Positions 49,100 through 62,039 are shown, counted from the stretch's first letter. The stretch: 64,000 nucleotides of DNA from Ophthalmolycus amberensis (GCA_024529925.1 JAFEUB010000895.1:496001-560000), one strand, 5' to 3'. Numbers and translations are program-made. The notes: a model not told the origin generated them from the letters alone.

Positions 49100-50136
49100 C
49101 TCATTATTGTCTGCCAAGAACCAGAAGTTCAGCCCTTAAACAACTTAATTCCTTCATGATTTCATTAGCTTTACTCCCGTAGTGATGAAATGAGACCAGC
49201 CTTATTAATTCAAGACACTGTGGTTGTGCTTTCTAGATCCACAGAGTACTCATCTGGCCATTGACATTTAGTAACTGTCTGCAATCGTGGCCAGAAGACA
49301 GGAACAGTTGGACTTAGTGTAAATCTACTACCAAGGTGCACGAATATTATTCGGCATTAGAATATACTGTAATAAATGAGTTCCTTTTCGGCCCACTGGA
49401 GAAGTGGAAAGACGAGGGTTTGTTCAGGAATGAATTCCCGTTCAAAGGTGCCACCTTGAGGCTTTATAATGCACCCGTTGGATAGAAATCATGCTGATTA
49501 ATAAGGGGGAAAGGCATAATAATTAAATGTTATGTGATGTTAGTTAAATAAGATCATCACCTTTTGAATTAAGTGTCTCCCCGTTACTTACTTTACACTA
49601 AATTGCTCTCATGCACATCTTTGATCTCGAGCTCAAATTGAATTTGCTTGAGATGTGAATAGACCTGACTCGAGAGCTGGGAAAAAAATAATGGTCTTAA
49701 TAGAAGGGACCAGTGAAAGCCATTTTCGCTCCATCAAAATCCATACATGTCAGGTGTATGCTCCGAGTGGGCAGCTTTTCAGCCGCGATGCGTTGTTAGC
49801 CGTGCTCTCACTGCTAATTTAAAATCCATTTAAGCTGATGGGGTGGTTGACTAAAACGTTGTTGTGACGGCCTCGCAAAGATGGCAGTCTGGGATTTTTT
49901 TTCATACCTTCAGAAAACAGGCAGCCCCAATTTATACTCCATAACTACCACTCCAAGGCCAACCCGCCGCGCCCCCATTCCACCCTCGCGCCTACCCACG
50001 GCATCAAAGGACAATTACTGTCGACATCACATCAAATTACAACTGTTGGTTTGCTTGTTTGTCTCGTTATGTGGCTTAAAACTGCCATCTCCCACCCAGG
50101 GAAGGTCCCCTCCCATCTGCCCACCCTTATGGATTT
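49100..50136. other. Non-coding stretch, no gene seen
   Basis: AT-rich unique sequence with ATTA cores at 49150-49215 (TTAATTCC, CATTAGC, TATTAATTC). The 110-codon frame at 49881-50213 runs into a CA repeat and is dismissed. Confidence 0.45.
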
Positions 50137-50160
50137 ACACACACACACACACACACACAC
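50137..50160. repeat. (CA)n microsatellite, about 12 units
   Basis: Perfect CA run after GGATTTA, followed by TACATCC. Confidence 0.95.
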
Positions 50161-50472
50161 ATACATCCCCTTCCAGCACAGAAAAGAGAAAAGACAGGCA
50201 GCCGACAGCCTAATGGACTAATTTGTAATTGCGAATGAGAAAAAGCGGAGTTGTTGGACGTGTTATAATTTGACAGAGTGGCAGCTCTGAGTCGGACAAT
50301 GACGCCTCAACCACAAATCTTCCCCTCCCTCCTCTCCCTCTCCTTCAAATGCTTTCTTTCTTCCCCTCCGTGGAGAATAGTCAGAAAGGAAGGTGATGGG
50401 GGAAGAGATGCTTTCGGCACATTCTGCTGCTCAAAGCTCCTGGCTCTGTCATATTCCTTTTCTTTCCACCCA

Positions 50473-50483
50473 CCCCCCCCCCC
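50473..50483. repeat. Poly-C run, 11 bases
   Basis: C homopolymer within a C/T-rich tract (50455-50516). Confidence 0.9.
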
Positions 50484-50489
50484 TCACAT

Positions 50490-51860
50490 CCCTACCTCCC
50501 CTCCTTCTCTACTTTCACATGGATCCCATAGGATAGAATAGGGAAACTATCTCAGAGCATTCAGATGCGTTTGAAGTGCAGGACAGATGGGGGGCTCGAG
50601 GGACTGTAAAAAATGAATCGAGGCTAGTAATAGGAGAGATGTTTTGAATCCTCTCCCCCATAAGTTATTTATCAGGGGCCCTTAGTGGTGGAGGAAGACT
50701 TCAGAGTGCTCCCTTAATGTAGCTTCTGATGACTAGAAGGGGGGCTGTTCCAGGAAGTACTGCTGTAAAACAGGAGGGGAACATTAGCAGGGAAGTCTCT
50801 CAGGGCCCGGTCAAAGGAGAGGAACAACACGCAGGGCGGCTCTTTCCCAGCATGCAACACAGGACAGAGAAGAGAGGTGTACAGGAAGATATCCCGGAGC
50901 CCCCCCAACAGCCAGTGATATCACACGAGTTTCAGAGCAAGACGTTCCGTACCAGCATTCCCACCACGTTAGGCATGTTTGAGGAGACAAGGTCCTCAAA
51001 AAAGTTGTGAAAATAAATAACAAAAAGCAGAACCAGATGAACAGAAAGCTGTGACTGCTGGTTACTTTGGTATTCATTCATATTATGACTCCCTAGCATT
51101 GCCTATTTTCTATTGACAATAATCTTCTTTATTATAACAGGTCAGAGCCTGTGCAGAAGGGCAGTAAACTCAGCAGATAATTCAAAGAGAAAGCACTGAT
51201 CTGGACCTCCGTGCAGCAAAGTCATTTATCTCTTTGGTCACAGCCATCACCCTTGACCCTCTTGGGACCTTGTGCTTGAAAAAAAAAAAAAGTGCCTTTT
51301 AATGCTACTGCCAGAAACAGTGTTACTAGATTAAAGCTGCCGATAGAAAAAATGTTGTGCCGCAAATTTGACAAATTTTCATGCAACCATATAATTAGTT
51401 TTGTTGTGTTTGCCACACAATTCTGTTCTTTTTTTAAGCACGGTGTTCTAAAATTATCCATCACAACACAGGATAATGAATATGAATCAGTTAAATAAAG
51501 GTGATGGAAGTTTTGATAAACGTAGTAATTATACTAATACAGCATGCCATGTCTTTTATCTTTTTCATGCCAAAAACATCAAACAACAGCGAGTGCTTAC
51601 AATACAAACACTGAAATGGTTTGTTCTCAATTCTCAATGTCACCCAATATTATTTTGTTCTTCGATATGTAATCGCCAAACTGCATCGCATCCATAATAT
51701 TCAAAAATCAGCATCTGTCAATGACCGAAAGGCAATACGTGGGTCTCCCCACCTTGAAACGGTGTAAATGTGCAACAACAAACGGCAGTAATGGGCCGAG
51801 CCAACCAGGGAAGTCTGTGATCACATGAGACTAATGGCCTCTGAACTGATCACTGAGACT
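50490..51860. other. Non-coding stretch, no convincing gene
   Basis: A 93-codon forward frame at 50729-51010 is polar and free of simple repeats (…REVSQGPVKGEEQHAGRL…) but matches nothing I know. A pyrimidine-rich acceptor-like end TTATTATAACAG at 51140 precedes (x)SEPVQKGSKLSR and a stop at 51178-51180, with no supporting signals. A12 lies at about 51279-51290. Confidence 0.4.
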
Positions 51861-51869
51861 AATAAAGAC

Positions 51870-52060
51870 CAGCTAACGACATAGCCTCTTCGTTTGTGCT
51901 AATTGCTCTCCCTGGACCTCCGCCGTGGCCCGTGTCTCCCGAGCATCTGTCACCAGGCATATTCCCTGACACGGCTCAGACCCTGGCCTCGGTCTCAAAG
52001 CCGGGCACACCGCCAGAAACGATTGTCCTCTGGTGTCCTTTTACTACGGTGAGGTGTGAA
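51870..52060. promoter_or_regulatory. Candidate regulatory block, unverified
   Basis: Repeat-free, GC-balanced sequence beginning GTGCTAATTGCTC (51896) and followed by a GC-rich portion (51915-52015). A low-confidence call by appearance only. Confidence 0.18.
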
Positions 52061-52064
52061 AAAC

Positions 52065-53625
52065 ATTGTCGAGGTATGTTGTTTGTTTACCAAGATTTAC
52101 ATCCTGGTAAAACTGGACGTGTCCATGTCCAGATGACGAGCTCAACGATTTCACCCTGAGGCATATGCTCTCATCTTTAGCACAGTACAGTTCCGCCAAA
52201 TCAATTTGGAGTCACAAAGAAGAATACCAATAGTTATTTTTAAATGTGATTCTTCTTTTGTTTCTCAGCTTTGAGTAGCTGAAAGCGAATCTTCTACACA
52301 ATGCTTAATCCAAAATACAAATATATGACTTACTGTTTGATGGATAAGATTAATGATATGGTAGGGATGCTATTAGAATATTCCTTAGAAAATGATTAAG
52401 TCTTTGTGGTGCAAGCAGGGAGACATGCTGAATGGCTATCAGTGTGACCCCAAACGTGAGGAAACCTCTATGGAGCAGTATGTGTCTGGAATTGTCGCTA
52501 GTGCGATGTTGGCGTTGTCACAAACACCGACTCATCCTACTCATGTGGTATCATGAATAAAATGGTACTCTAAAATTTTTCTGGACTTTCCTGATTTACA
52601 TTTAATTTCTAATGTTATATATTTAAATTTTATTATAAAATCGCATATAATACTAATGCGTCGACGTGTTTAATCATTGCTGTCCATCCGATAATTTCTC
52701 TAATTCGGCAAAATGATATATTTGACTCTTTTGGCACGTTGGTCTCTGTGCTGTCATGCCAGTTCATTTTATTTGGCTGAGTGAGACATAGAGAGAGAGA
52801 TGGTGATGGTGATTAGTGAGAGGCTGCACCCAGGTGCTGCCATTTGCTCAGGTACCAGGTTTGTGGAGCAGGTGTGAATGATTGACACATTGTGGTCCAT
52901 TTTCATCTGAAATGATCCCATTGTTCTGTTTCTGTTCATTAAGCGAGTTTAGAAACATTAAGCACATTTTAAAAAACAGCCACGGAAATCACACTTTCCA
53001 GCTGACGATAAACCAAGCCTGAGATTGCTAATCAGAAGTATTGTTTTATCTGAATGGCCATTAATCATCAGCATACATTATGCTTTACAGAAGCATTTTT
53101 TGCCCGGTACAAAAAAGGGTTTTGGTCTCTACCGCTAATTTCCCCGTTCATGACATCTGTTTTGGGGATGATTTTTTATATAACTCACCAGTTTAAATTA
53201 TATCGGCTTCTATATAGGCTTCAAGTTCGGCATAATTGAGGGCGTTCCCCCGTTGAGTGACAGGTAGGTGCCGTCTCAGGTTGCTAGCTGTCTGCGCTGC
53301 TGCGTCACCCAACCTAAGCCCATTTATAGAGTCGGGCTGTGTCGTGACTTGCAGGATGGCAAAGGCCGGAGTCAACCACTGAGTTTCACAACGGCTCTTA
53401 TGGGGGGATGTCACGGAAACTACGTCCATATTTTATGCAGCCTGTGATTTAAACTTATCAGATGAATAGGAAGTCTAGCAAGAGCATGTGCTGTATAGAA
53501 GTCAGGGACTTAAAGAATAACTATTTTTCTGGTCTAACTGAAGACATTCAGCCTTATTGAGAATGTGAATGGGCTCAGGTGGCAACTGCATAACAACCGC
53601 AGTTATATATCGCTAACATTCTCAT
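52065..53625. other. Non-coding stretch, no gene seen
   Basis: AT-rich unique sequence. A short GA run and GGTGAT repeats lie at 52790-52815. Nothing recognised. Confidence 0.5.
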
Positions 53626-53629
53626 CTGT

Positions 53630-53720
53630 CTCATAAAACTGTGAAAGATATATGTCACTACTGCTGCTAAATATCCTGACATATACATTGGTTCTCCCAA
53701 AGACAGCAGTAGGTCATAAC
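53630..53720. repeat. Repeat copy 1 of a dispersed pair
   Basis: It shares the exact 20-base phrase TGGTTCTCCCAAAGACAGCA (53689-53708) with 57765-57784. Flanking similarity includes TACTGCTGCT/TACTACTGCT, ATCCT, a following TAG then GTCA, and a more distant TCATAA start. Two diverged copies 4 kb apart in the same orientation indicate an interspersed repeat or an old duplication. The AT hairpin at 53734 follows directly. Confidence 0.65.
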
Positions 53721-53733
53721 AACTTCATTACTC

Positions 53734-53794
53734 CTTAAAATGATATATATATATACATTTTTTTTCTATATATATATATATATACAATTTTAAG
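53734..53794. repeat. AT-rich hairpin with near-perfect 22-bp arms
   Basis: CTTAAAAT G (AT)n at 53734-53755 is mirrored by (TA)n CA ATTTTAAG ending at 53794, separated by a T9-C loop region. Because the unique CTTAAAAT/ATTTTAAG ends also pair, this is more than a chance (AT)n tract. It suits a small terminal-inverted-repeat end or a folded AT microsatellite. Confidence 0.8.
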
Positions 53795-53799
53795 ATCAG

Positions 53800-55375
53800 C
53801 CATAATAATTTTTATTTGGCGACAAGGCAGGGCACCTTTTATTTTTATTTTTTCATTGTGCAGAACTTGTAATGCACATGCAGCAGTGGCCATTTTGAAG
53901 CACTGACGCGTGGTGCAGCATTACAATGGGCAACAATTTGCATATCATTTCATGTTGGGGATATTAGATTAATGGCTTCTGACTGGTGTGATGAATACTA
54001 ATTTAGCCTTAAATCATGTCACCATTCAGACGTCAACAGCCTGCCCAGAGCAGCTAAGCAGCCAGACATTTTATAGGGTCAGCTAACTTCCCTAGCCAAA
54101 CTCTTCCTGTTCCTTATTTTGTTCCAGCCGGTTATGGCACTTGTTGTAAATGTGTGCTGTTCCAAGGACTGTTGGCTGCGACGGGTATATTTGCCCACCA
54201 CTGGGGTTAATGCCATCTCCACTTACCCTAGCAGATAATAAAATCTGCTGATAGTCAGGCCACCTGTGATGGCAGGGCTGGGTCTGATAAAAATCATAAA
54301 TGTTGCGGTGGCCCAACCCCATTGGCCCTAGTTTGACTCCCAGCGTGTTGGTCCCTGGTGGAGGCAGCTTTTGTGGCCGCAAGGCGTGATGATGTTAATG
54401 TTGTGTGAAAAGGCTGCAGAGATGCGTAGGAGAGCAGAGGATCATGCAGTGTTTTAATGTCATCAGAGACCGCTTTGACTCACCAACAGGTTGTGCATTA
54501 AAACAACATGGAGGATGTGGACCCGCAACAAAGGAACCAAAACAGTTCTGATTATCCGTGAGTTTTCTCAAACCCTGAATCAGATTAGAAACAAAAGTGA
54601 TTTGAAAATGGTACCTAGTGTGTTGACATCAATGTTGATTTGGTATGAGTATATGACTGTCGGGATCGCAATACCAATATTTTGGTTTGACATTATAAAG
54701 CGTAATATTTTGCTGAAATATTCAGTAACTCTGAATTTGGTTTGATTTTTAGGATGAAACATTTCTTGGATGCTGAACACCAAGAAGAACAAAATATTAA
54801 AAACCAATGCCAGAATCCATTTGTATGAAGGGTTTTCTTTAGACAACCAATGTAGAATTGTTCAAATGGGCTTTTTAAAGCTTCGTAAAGGGTTCGGGAA
54901 TGAACTTATTCTGTTCACAGCCACTAAAATGTAAAGAATAAAAACAGAAAAGTCACCGATGCAGCTTAGTTCAAAGCCAGGCAACTGAAGGTACAGCAGC
55001 TCACCAGTACAGCATCATTAACAATGACTGAGCTGTACCCCAATAATTACAGGAAAGATTTTGAATCGAGCATTTTTTTTTTTTACTGGATGGCCCTAAT
55101 GAGCACTTAGACCAATGAATATTCACATTGGTGTGTCAATAAAAAAGTCATTCTGACCTAATATAAGATGCTTCTATTGAACTATACCCATACTGTATTG
55201 GTTTACATTGCATGGCTCTCTGGTGCAGTGCAGCCCTACTGTGGATTAAAGTACAGTGTGATCATTTCTTTATTTTATTCCACTGCATTAGCAATCATAT
55301 CTATTTTGCATGAGTTTCTAAATGTTATGCTAAACCACTTCTTTTATCGCTATGTGGTGATTTCTTCGTATACAG
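53800..55375. other. Non-coding stretch, no gene seen
   Basis: AT-rich unique sequence, T10 at about 55073-55084. The frames at 54491-54846 are Ile/Lys/Asn-rich on both strands, as expected of AT-rich DNA. Confidence 0.5.

Positions 55376-55378
<3 letters not shown>

Positions 55379-55429
<51 letters not shown>
55379..55429. repeat. (TG)n microsatellite, about 25 units
   Basis: Perfect TG run after ATACAGAA and before CACTTC. Confidence 0.97.
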
Positions 55430-55430
<1 letters not shown>

Positions 55431-55474
55431 ACTTCATACATTCTCCTGAGAGTAGATGGCTAGCCAGGACTACG

Positions 55475-55640
55475 AAGGGAGGAGGTGGGAGGGTGTCCTG
55501 AGGGAGCCGTTTGATTGATGTGTTTTGGGGGTAGAGGAAGGTAGGGATAGTCTTGAGGATGAGGAGGGGATGGGAGCTTGATGGGACTCCGCAGCAAGAG
55601 GGAGGCAGGGCTCTTAAGTGGGGGAGGAGGGGATGGGCGC
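55475..55640. repeat. G-rich, imperfect GGGAGGAG minisatellite-like tract
   Basis: GAGGAGGGGATGGG occurs at 55561-55574 and 55624-55637, with many related GGGAGG and GGTAGGG phrases between and before. The minus strand reads as a Pro/Ser/Leu-rich frame, an artefact of the repeat. Confidence 0.6.
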
Positions 55641-55644
55641 TTTA

Positions 55645-57705
55645 ACAAGCCCTAGATTGTTAGTGACAGGCAGATACTTCAACACTTAAAGTAGAAGGTT
55701 TGATTTAATCACAGAGCTGTCATTTGTTATTTGTCTGGCTTGCTCCACCAGGGCCACGGCTGATCAACTGCCTGGTCCCAAGAGAGCCCTTTTTCCCCCT
55801 GTAATGTCTAAATCCCCTTCACAAATTACAGGCCTGCACCACCTCCCATCCCCACCCCTCCACTCCCCTCCCTGCTTCAGTCCTGCCATGTTAAGGGACG
55901 AAGGCCGGAATGGTGGCTTTGCAAAGAGAGGAAGGCAGGTTGGCAGGACGTGAGCAGGGGCGGGAGACAGGTAGTGGGAAAGAGAGAGGGCGATGGAATG
56001 GCCTGAGGGCCACTAAAGATCATTAATAGGACTATCAGGGAGGTTGCCAGTTGGTTAGCATCTCATTAATAAGAAATGAGCTCCTCCCTGCTTGCCCATT
56101 CTAGTTGAGTTCATTAATAATGCCTGTGTGGCTATTTTGTTGCATCGTACTTTGAAGGGGGGAGAGAAAGACCGTTGCAGCACGACAAAGGAGAATTCAG
56201 GAATACAGGGCCCTGGCTTTTCTGCTTTCTCTGGTAATCCAACAGGAGGGCCTTCCAAATGTGCAATGTGTCCCCAGTACCACAGAACAGAGTCAATTAA
56301 TCCCACAACCTGTGAGGGAGATGGTACAGAGCGGTGGAACTGGTGACAAGAGAAGAATGAGATCAATTCAAAGGCTCTATCTCAAGGGTATTCAATTAAT
56401 GTTGAAAGAGGTCCAGTTAGAGAGAATCTCCTCATACAAAGGTCCGGAACATCACATTAATGTCTAACCTGCGCTATGATTTAGTGCCAAAACTATTGAA
56501 GTAGCCTAGTAGTTGTATGAACATCTGTATGTAGTCAACAGCTGACTGTCAAATCAAATAAAGACAAAACTGAATTGTCTTTGCCCTGCAGCTTTAAATT
56601 CAGTTCATTCAGGTGTTAAGTGACAAAAAGCCACGATGTTATATTCTTCTCATCTTCTAATAAGAGGAAATTGTGTGCAACGACTTTATCCCTAGTTTCA
56701 GCTCTATTCCTCATTGTTGGACAGTGAATTCATGTGTTAGGATTCTGATCCTATTGGGCTCTTAGATTGTTTATTTTCCGTGCCTTCATTTGGGATTTGA
56801 GTGGGTACGTTTCCTCAAAATATTTGTGCTCTGTCTCGCAGTGGCGCTTCACATTGCTGCTTTTATTAATCGCCACGTTCTCTGAACATATGAGACGTGC
56901 TGGTTTTAAACTGCCGTGGTAAGACTGAGCATATAAGAGTCTGTCCATTCTTGGTTAAAGGCTCTGGTCTCTCTTTTTGGATAACGCCGTGTGAAATAAC
57001 TTCTCTGACTCACGTACTATTCCGACTCTTCAACCTCTTGTCCGACCGCGGCCCGCCTATTAGTGACCCCTGCTCTGTCTCTGCTTCCCTGTGACTATAT
57101 TAAGCATGTTCTGTGCAGCCACTGTTTCTTATTTATGTTTTGTTGGGGAAATATAAATGTCCCCATTTCCAGCTCACCATTCACTTGGGATCTGGGTCGA
57201 GAGGAAAAGGAATCACCAAATGGACAGATTGAAAGTGTGAGGAGACATGGGGGGTTGGTTGTTAAAGTGAGAGGTTCAGTGGGGTCACCCTCCAGGTAAA
57301 AGCATTGCCTTTTAATTAGGGTGAAAGGATATGATTTTTTTATGAAGGCCAGGGGCCTGGGCACTGTTGAGGCTGATAGGAGTCAATGCTGCTCATTAAC
57401 CCTCTTTCCTGCTCTCCACTCTTGACATGACTCCATCTGAAAGGCATAGATAAAAGCCTCCGCCAGGCCACGAATGACAAGAGGACTTCTGGGTTTCTGC
57501 TGCACATACTCACTACTGCTCTCTTTTGTATTACTCCTCTCATTCCCTCTGTTTATCCCTTTCTTCTTTATTTAACCAACATCTTAAGTCCCTGTGCTCG
57601 TAATGGATTATGCTCCGCCTCTCCAAGGTGAGCTAACTTGGGAAAAATGGGCCCGCCGCACAAGTTATGTCGATAGCTTCTTTCTTTCATTGGGCATTTC
57701 ATCAT
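55645..57705. other. Non-coding stretch, no gene seen
   Basis: Unique sequence. An AATAAAG at about 56557 has no transcript context. Overlapping frames at 56055-56366 on both strands show no domain. Confidence 0.5.
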
Positions 57706-57707
57706 AA

Positions 57708-57800
57708 GGAGAGCTACAGATCATTGTTTTTCCATACTACTGCTTTTAATCCTAAAGTGTGCCATGGTTCTCCCAAAGACAGCACTAGAGTAGGTCAAAT
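57708..57800. repeat. Repeat copy 2 of a dispersed pair
   Basis: Partner of 53630-53720. It carries TGGTTCTCCCAAAGACAGCA (57765-57784) preceded by TACTACTGCTTTTAATCCT and followed by CTAGAGTAGGTCAAATA. It lacks the AT hairpin that follows copy 1. Confidence 0.65.
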
Positions 57801-57946
57801 AAGGAGACATATTTGTTACATATTGCTCTTGAAAGGGCCTACATCATTTGCATGAGAAGCATTCGTACATTTTCTTTTCATCTTTTCTCTCTTGCTTGTT
57901 ATCTTGTGCCTTGGGTTTTTTGGCGGGTCCTATGCTTCGTTTTTGA

Positions 57947-57969
57947 CCCCCCCCCCCCCCCCCCCCCCC
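57947..57969. repeat. Poly-C run, 23 bases
   Basis: The longest homopolymer in the window, after TTTTTGA and before ACATCTC. Confidence 0.96.
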
Positions 57970-57974
57970 ACATC

Positions 57975-58838
57975 TCTTCTCCCTAAATGCAAAAAAAATT
58001 GCTCTCAGTGCTTCTGGTTGTTTCTTGACATCAAACACAGTCATGAGAGTGACAGAGGAAAGGGAGAGAAAGCACGGCAGAGAGAATAGCAGCAGGCCAG
58101 CAGCCAGAGAGCCATGATGTATGATTTTATTCGTCCCTCCTTCCTGTTCCCGATTAGGGGCCTTTAAACTATGATCGATTGGCCCTCAGACCAGCCTCAA
58201 ATCAAAGGCAGACACTGTATGTGCTGAGTGAGATGGAAATACATGGTTGCATTAGAGGCCTGTGGCTCTGAGGTGCACAGCAAGAGGTTGATTGTGCAGG
58301 CAAGCTAGGAAATAGGGCGACGTGGAGGGGGGTTGTGTGGTGATGAAAGACCATGGCACACACTAACATGCTGACGGGTAGAAACGCATGTCCGTGCTCC
58401 CTGTCAGTATATAACCGGCTACGGACACAGATAAGCCCGACCTCCCTCGGTGCTGCCAGAGAGGTCATGGAAAGGTGGGATGGCTGGCCTTGATAGTGCA
58501 GGACAGGCCTCCGAACATCAAGAAGGAGGCTGGAACAAGCGTGTTCAGGCGCCCCCTGTATACGACGGCCAAACCTAGATGCGCAAACTCCCCTTCCTTC
58601 AGTTCCCCACATTTTCCTTCACTCAGTCCCTCTGCTGACACCTCCCCTCCTCACAGTCTCCATCCACTTGAGATGAGCGCCAGTCTTCAAGAGACGAACA
58701 CTCTGCAAACAATTTATGATGCCTTTCTAAGGAAGTCGGATCTTTCCTCCATACCTCGGGGACCTTTATTCTCCCCCTCTCTTTTCTGCGGCGCTGCCAA
58801 AAGAACATTCTGATATGTAATCTCTGGCTGGAGGAATG
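57975..58838. other. Non-coding stretch, no gene seen
   Basis: Frames of 136 codons (minus, 58202-58612) and 112 codons (plus, 58475-58813) overlap and are Ser/Pro/His-rich. No domain or splice context. Confidence 0.5.
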
Positions 58839-58839
58839 G

Positions 58840-58858
58840 CAGACAGACAGACAGACAC
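58840..58858. repeat. (AGAC)n repeat, about 4 units
   Basis: A short perfect tetranucleotide run, similar in motif to that at 2032. Confidence 0.85.
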
Positions 58859-58859
58859 A

Positions 58860-60473
58860 TGTGCACACTGCACATTTGTTTTCCTGCTCTTGACCTACGA
58901 TCGACTGTAGAGCTGCGAAGAGAGAGAGCGAGAGAATGGCTGCTTTACAACAGATGGTTCTCTTTAAGGAGCTGAGATGAAACTCTTTGTGTTACAAGTG
59001 CTCTTTGGTCTTTTCTGAGACTCCAATCGGTTCAGGCTCTCCTGCTGGGCTTCGTTCCAATGTGCTGAGGCCAAATGAGTGCATAGGCATGCATACAAGT
59101 ACACACACTCTTCGGCATCTGATGAATGGCCTCACCTGTCCTTCTGCTTTGAGTTATTGAACAAACTGAGTTCCAGTCAAGGCTAATAAATTGTCCTTGG
59201 AATTGTTGGTGTAATTTTTGCTCTTGCCATTTTACATTTTAGTTGGCTACATAGGGAGCATACATTTCCTTTAGCATTAAATATAACACTGATTAGAGGG
59301 ATATGAATTCCCAAAATGCATAACGCCAGTCATATAGGTGCAAGTAATTGAAAATGTTTAGTTGTAATTGTTCTAATAATAGAGTGCATATAATCATAAT
59401 CCTATGCATCCAGGTTATCCAAGGTAATAGCAGTAACCTGCTCTGCCCACTGAAAGCAGATATGTTCAAATATTTACAGAAGGGCTATTGAGTAATCCAC
59501 CGTTGTTATTATTGTGGCTGTAATGAATGTCCTCTGCACACGTCTCACTGTGCAGCTTGTTAAGACTGATATCTGGAGCCTCCAACAGATTAATGTTGAA
59601 TCTGAATCGGAAATGGAGTGCGTCTGGCAGCCAAGGCCTGTCTCAGAAGAGAGGGGGGTAAGGGAAGAGGAGCGGTAGCATCCCCGGCAGAGTGATGGCA
59701 TCACTTCTCAAAGCGCACACGCTTGTGACAAGTAAACTGAAATCATCATTGATGTTATTTATTTTCAAATGTTCCCCGCTTGACAGGCGACATCTTGTTC
59801 GGCACGCATCCCAAGGGAGGCCGCGGTGCTCAGCGCTTCTCGGCTCCATCACGCACAGACAGCCGCTCTGTGCTGACACCAAAGCAGTGGGACTCACTAG
59901 AGACTTGCTCTGGAATTTGTCACAATCCTGCACCGCATGAAGAAAACACAAATGCACTCAGCTCCTTGTTTACACACATCCAGATCTGTCGCAATGCTTG
60001 TCTCCCACCTCAGCATCTGCCACCACACTAGAAAGCAAGAGATTGTTTGCCCAAAAAAAAAAGAAAGTCCGTTAAAGATTCGATTTTTTTTTTATGCTAG
60101 ATAAATGTCAATAAAAGTTTAATCTGTGGAAAGGGAGTGTGCCGCAAATGCCAAAGCATCGACTTCCTGTCTCTGTCTGATTAAGATATGACTTATGGAA
60201 TTTAGGAGTAAATTAACTGTCAAACTAAATCTTAAAATGTTTTCCAAAAGCCAACTCAAATCTTTATGAATTGGTGTTTTTGCAAGTTATTTTGCTTAAT
60301 CAAACATTTATCTAAACAATGACTAATGACCAATGCTAATGGCTCCACATTACATTCAGCTCATTTTGGAATATAGATAGAGCAAAGTTCTCTTTGCCAG
60401 TTTTCCACTCTAATCCATCATAGACGTCATAGCTGCAGTTCCAACACAATTCTTCTAACAACATACTGTACAG
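58860..60473. other. Non-coding stretch, no gene seen
   Basis: GA-rich patch at 58919-58936, A-run at 60053-60062 and T-run at 60085-60093. Overlapping frames at 59643-60031 show no domain. Confidence 0.5.

Positions 60474-60475
<2 letters not shown>

Positions 60476-60505
<30 letters not shown>
60476..60505. repeat. (TG)n microsatellite, about 15 units
   Basis: Perfect TG run after CAGCC and before TACGC. Confidence 0.96.
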
Positions 60506-60508
<3 letters not shown>

Positions 60509-60509
60509 C

Positions 60510-62035
60510 TTTGCTGGCACGTTTGTGTGTCTTTGGTACCATGGCCCATCCATTCACGTGTGCATGGCCTCATTATCAGTCAGTAGCTGTCTGAGCTCAG
60601 GGGAGGCAGTGCAGATGAAGAAGCGAGCATGGCGGTGGGCAGGTAAACCAGCCATGAGCCAACACCAGAGCCCAGATCCCCCCCCGGCACAGCTCTGCTA
60701 AAGGAGTCCATTTGTCAAACGTGCCTCCACCGAGCACCGCCAGGGAGTACATTACTGGCTGGGGCCCCTGCAGGGATTGGTCCTCTGACTCCCAGCCACA
60801 CTCACTCACCAGGCTGGTCGCCCAAGGTGCTTCCTACAGTCAGCAGTGACCAGCCCCCAGCCTGCACTCATTCGATTGGCTCATTAATAAAACAGCCCCC
60901 ACCCGAGAGCAGGGGACATGCTCCAATGCTCTGGACATCGCTCTCTCTGGCTAATGGGCCAGCCGGGAGAGGCCTTTGTCTGCACCCGACTCCCTCACAT
61001 CCTTCAACATGTCAGACAAGACAATGCAAGGAAGGATGGAGGGCTTTGACTGTGTAAAGCCCAGATCATGTTGTATGTGAGCCCAGGCCGGAGCTCAGTA
61101 TTCACCGTAGACCTCAATGTGTCTTCAGACTGGGCAAGTGCCTGAGCTTTGCTCCATCAATCCCACTTAGACTCACTTGGCTGAATCTCAGCAATTGTGT
61201 CTCCTTCTCAAAATGATTATGGACTGGCTAGCATGTGTCACCACCATAAAGCTTACTATGCATGTTGCAGGGATTCCCACCTCCATCCACCAACTCTTGT
61301 TACTCCTCCTACTTTGTTAAGCCCAGACAGGGTGAATTTAGCTAGCTTTTGTCTTTCTCTCACTCTTTCTGTTTTGCGTGTTTAGCACCGATAGAAGCTG
61401 CTCTGATTCACCGCTGGGCTCCTGGGGGAGAAACAAGAGTTTTGTTTGTGTTGTTGTAGGACGTAAATCTAACAAGAGAGGTGGGGATGGAGCACTAAGC
61501 CTTATGGATCCCTCTGGGGTCTTACTGAGCCCCTCACTAAATAAATCTGAATTGAAAATACATATGGAGCTGTAAACCGTTCACATAAAGGAGCACTTGT
61601 TCTCCTCGAGGAGAGTATCAGATTTACTGGCTCTACGGTCTGTCTACTGGATCTCACCCTTGTACATTAAAACAGGAGACACGCGCGCGAGAGAGAGAGA
61701 CACAGTTAGTGTACATAAAGTCCACTGACTGAAATGTTTTTGTGATATATCGAGCAAAAGCCAGAGAGAAGTAGCTTTGCTTTGACATCAATCTTTGAAC
61801 CTCTGCATGAGGTGGTGGTCTACATTTACTGGAACTCAATAGCTAGCTTTCCCCTGCAGCTCAAAAATTAAATCTCCAGGGGACCTAAATCTGTGGCTGT
61901 TTAGAGCGCAATTGTGTTACCGCTATTACCTTAGCTATCCACTTCCTGTTTAGCGGGAAGAGAGAGACAGCCAGTGGAAAGTGCAAAATTGGTGCGATAA
62001 TATTGCCTGACACAACTCGCGGGACAAAGGGGCTC
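60510..62035. other. Non-coding stretch, no gene seen
   Basis: Contains a compound CG/AG dinucleotide run at 61682-61700. Otherwise unique, with no recognised gene. Confidence 0.5.
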
Positions 62036-62039
62036 TCCT

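Noticed and set aside
51141..51180. Terminal-exon-like frame SEPVQKGSKLSR after TTATTATAACAG
   Set aside because: It is very short, has no polyadenylation signal nearby, and another frame is equally open; chance is likely.
55460..55648. Proline-rich minus-strand frame
   Set aside because: It is the reverse strand of an imperfect GGGAGGAG repeat; low complexity explains it.
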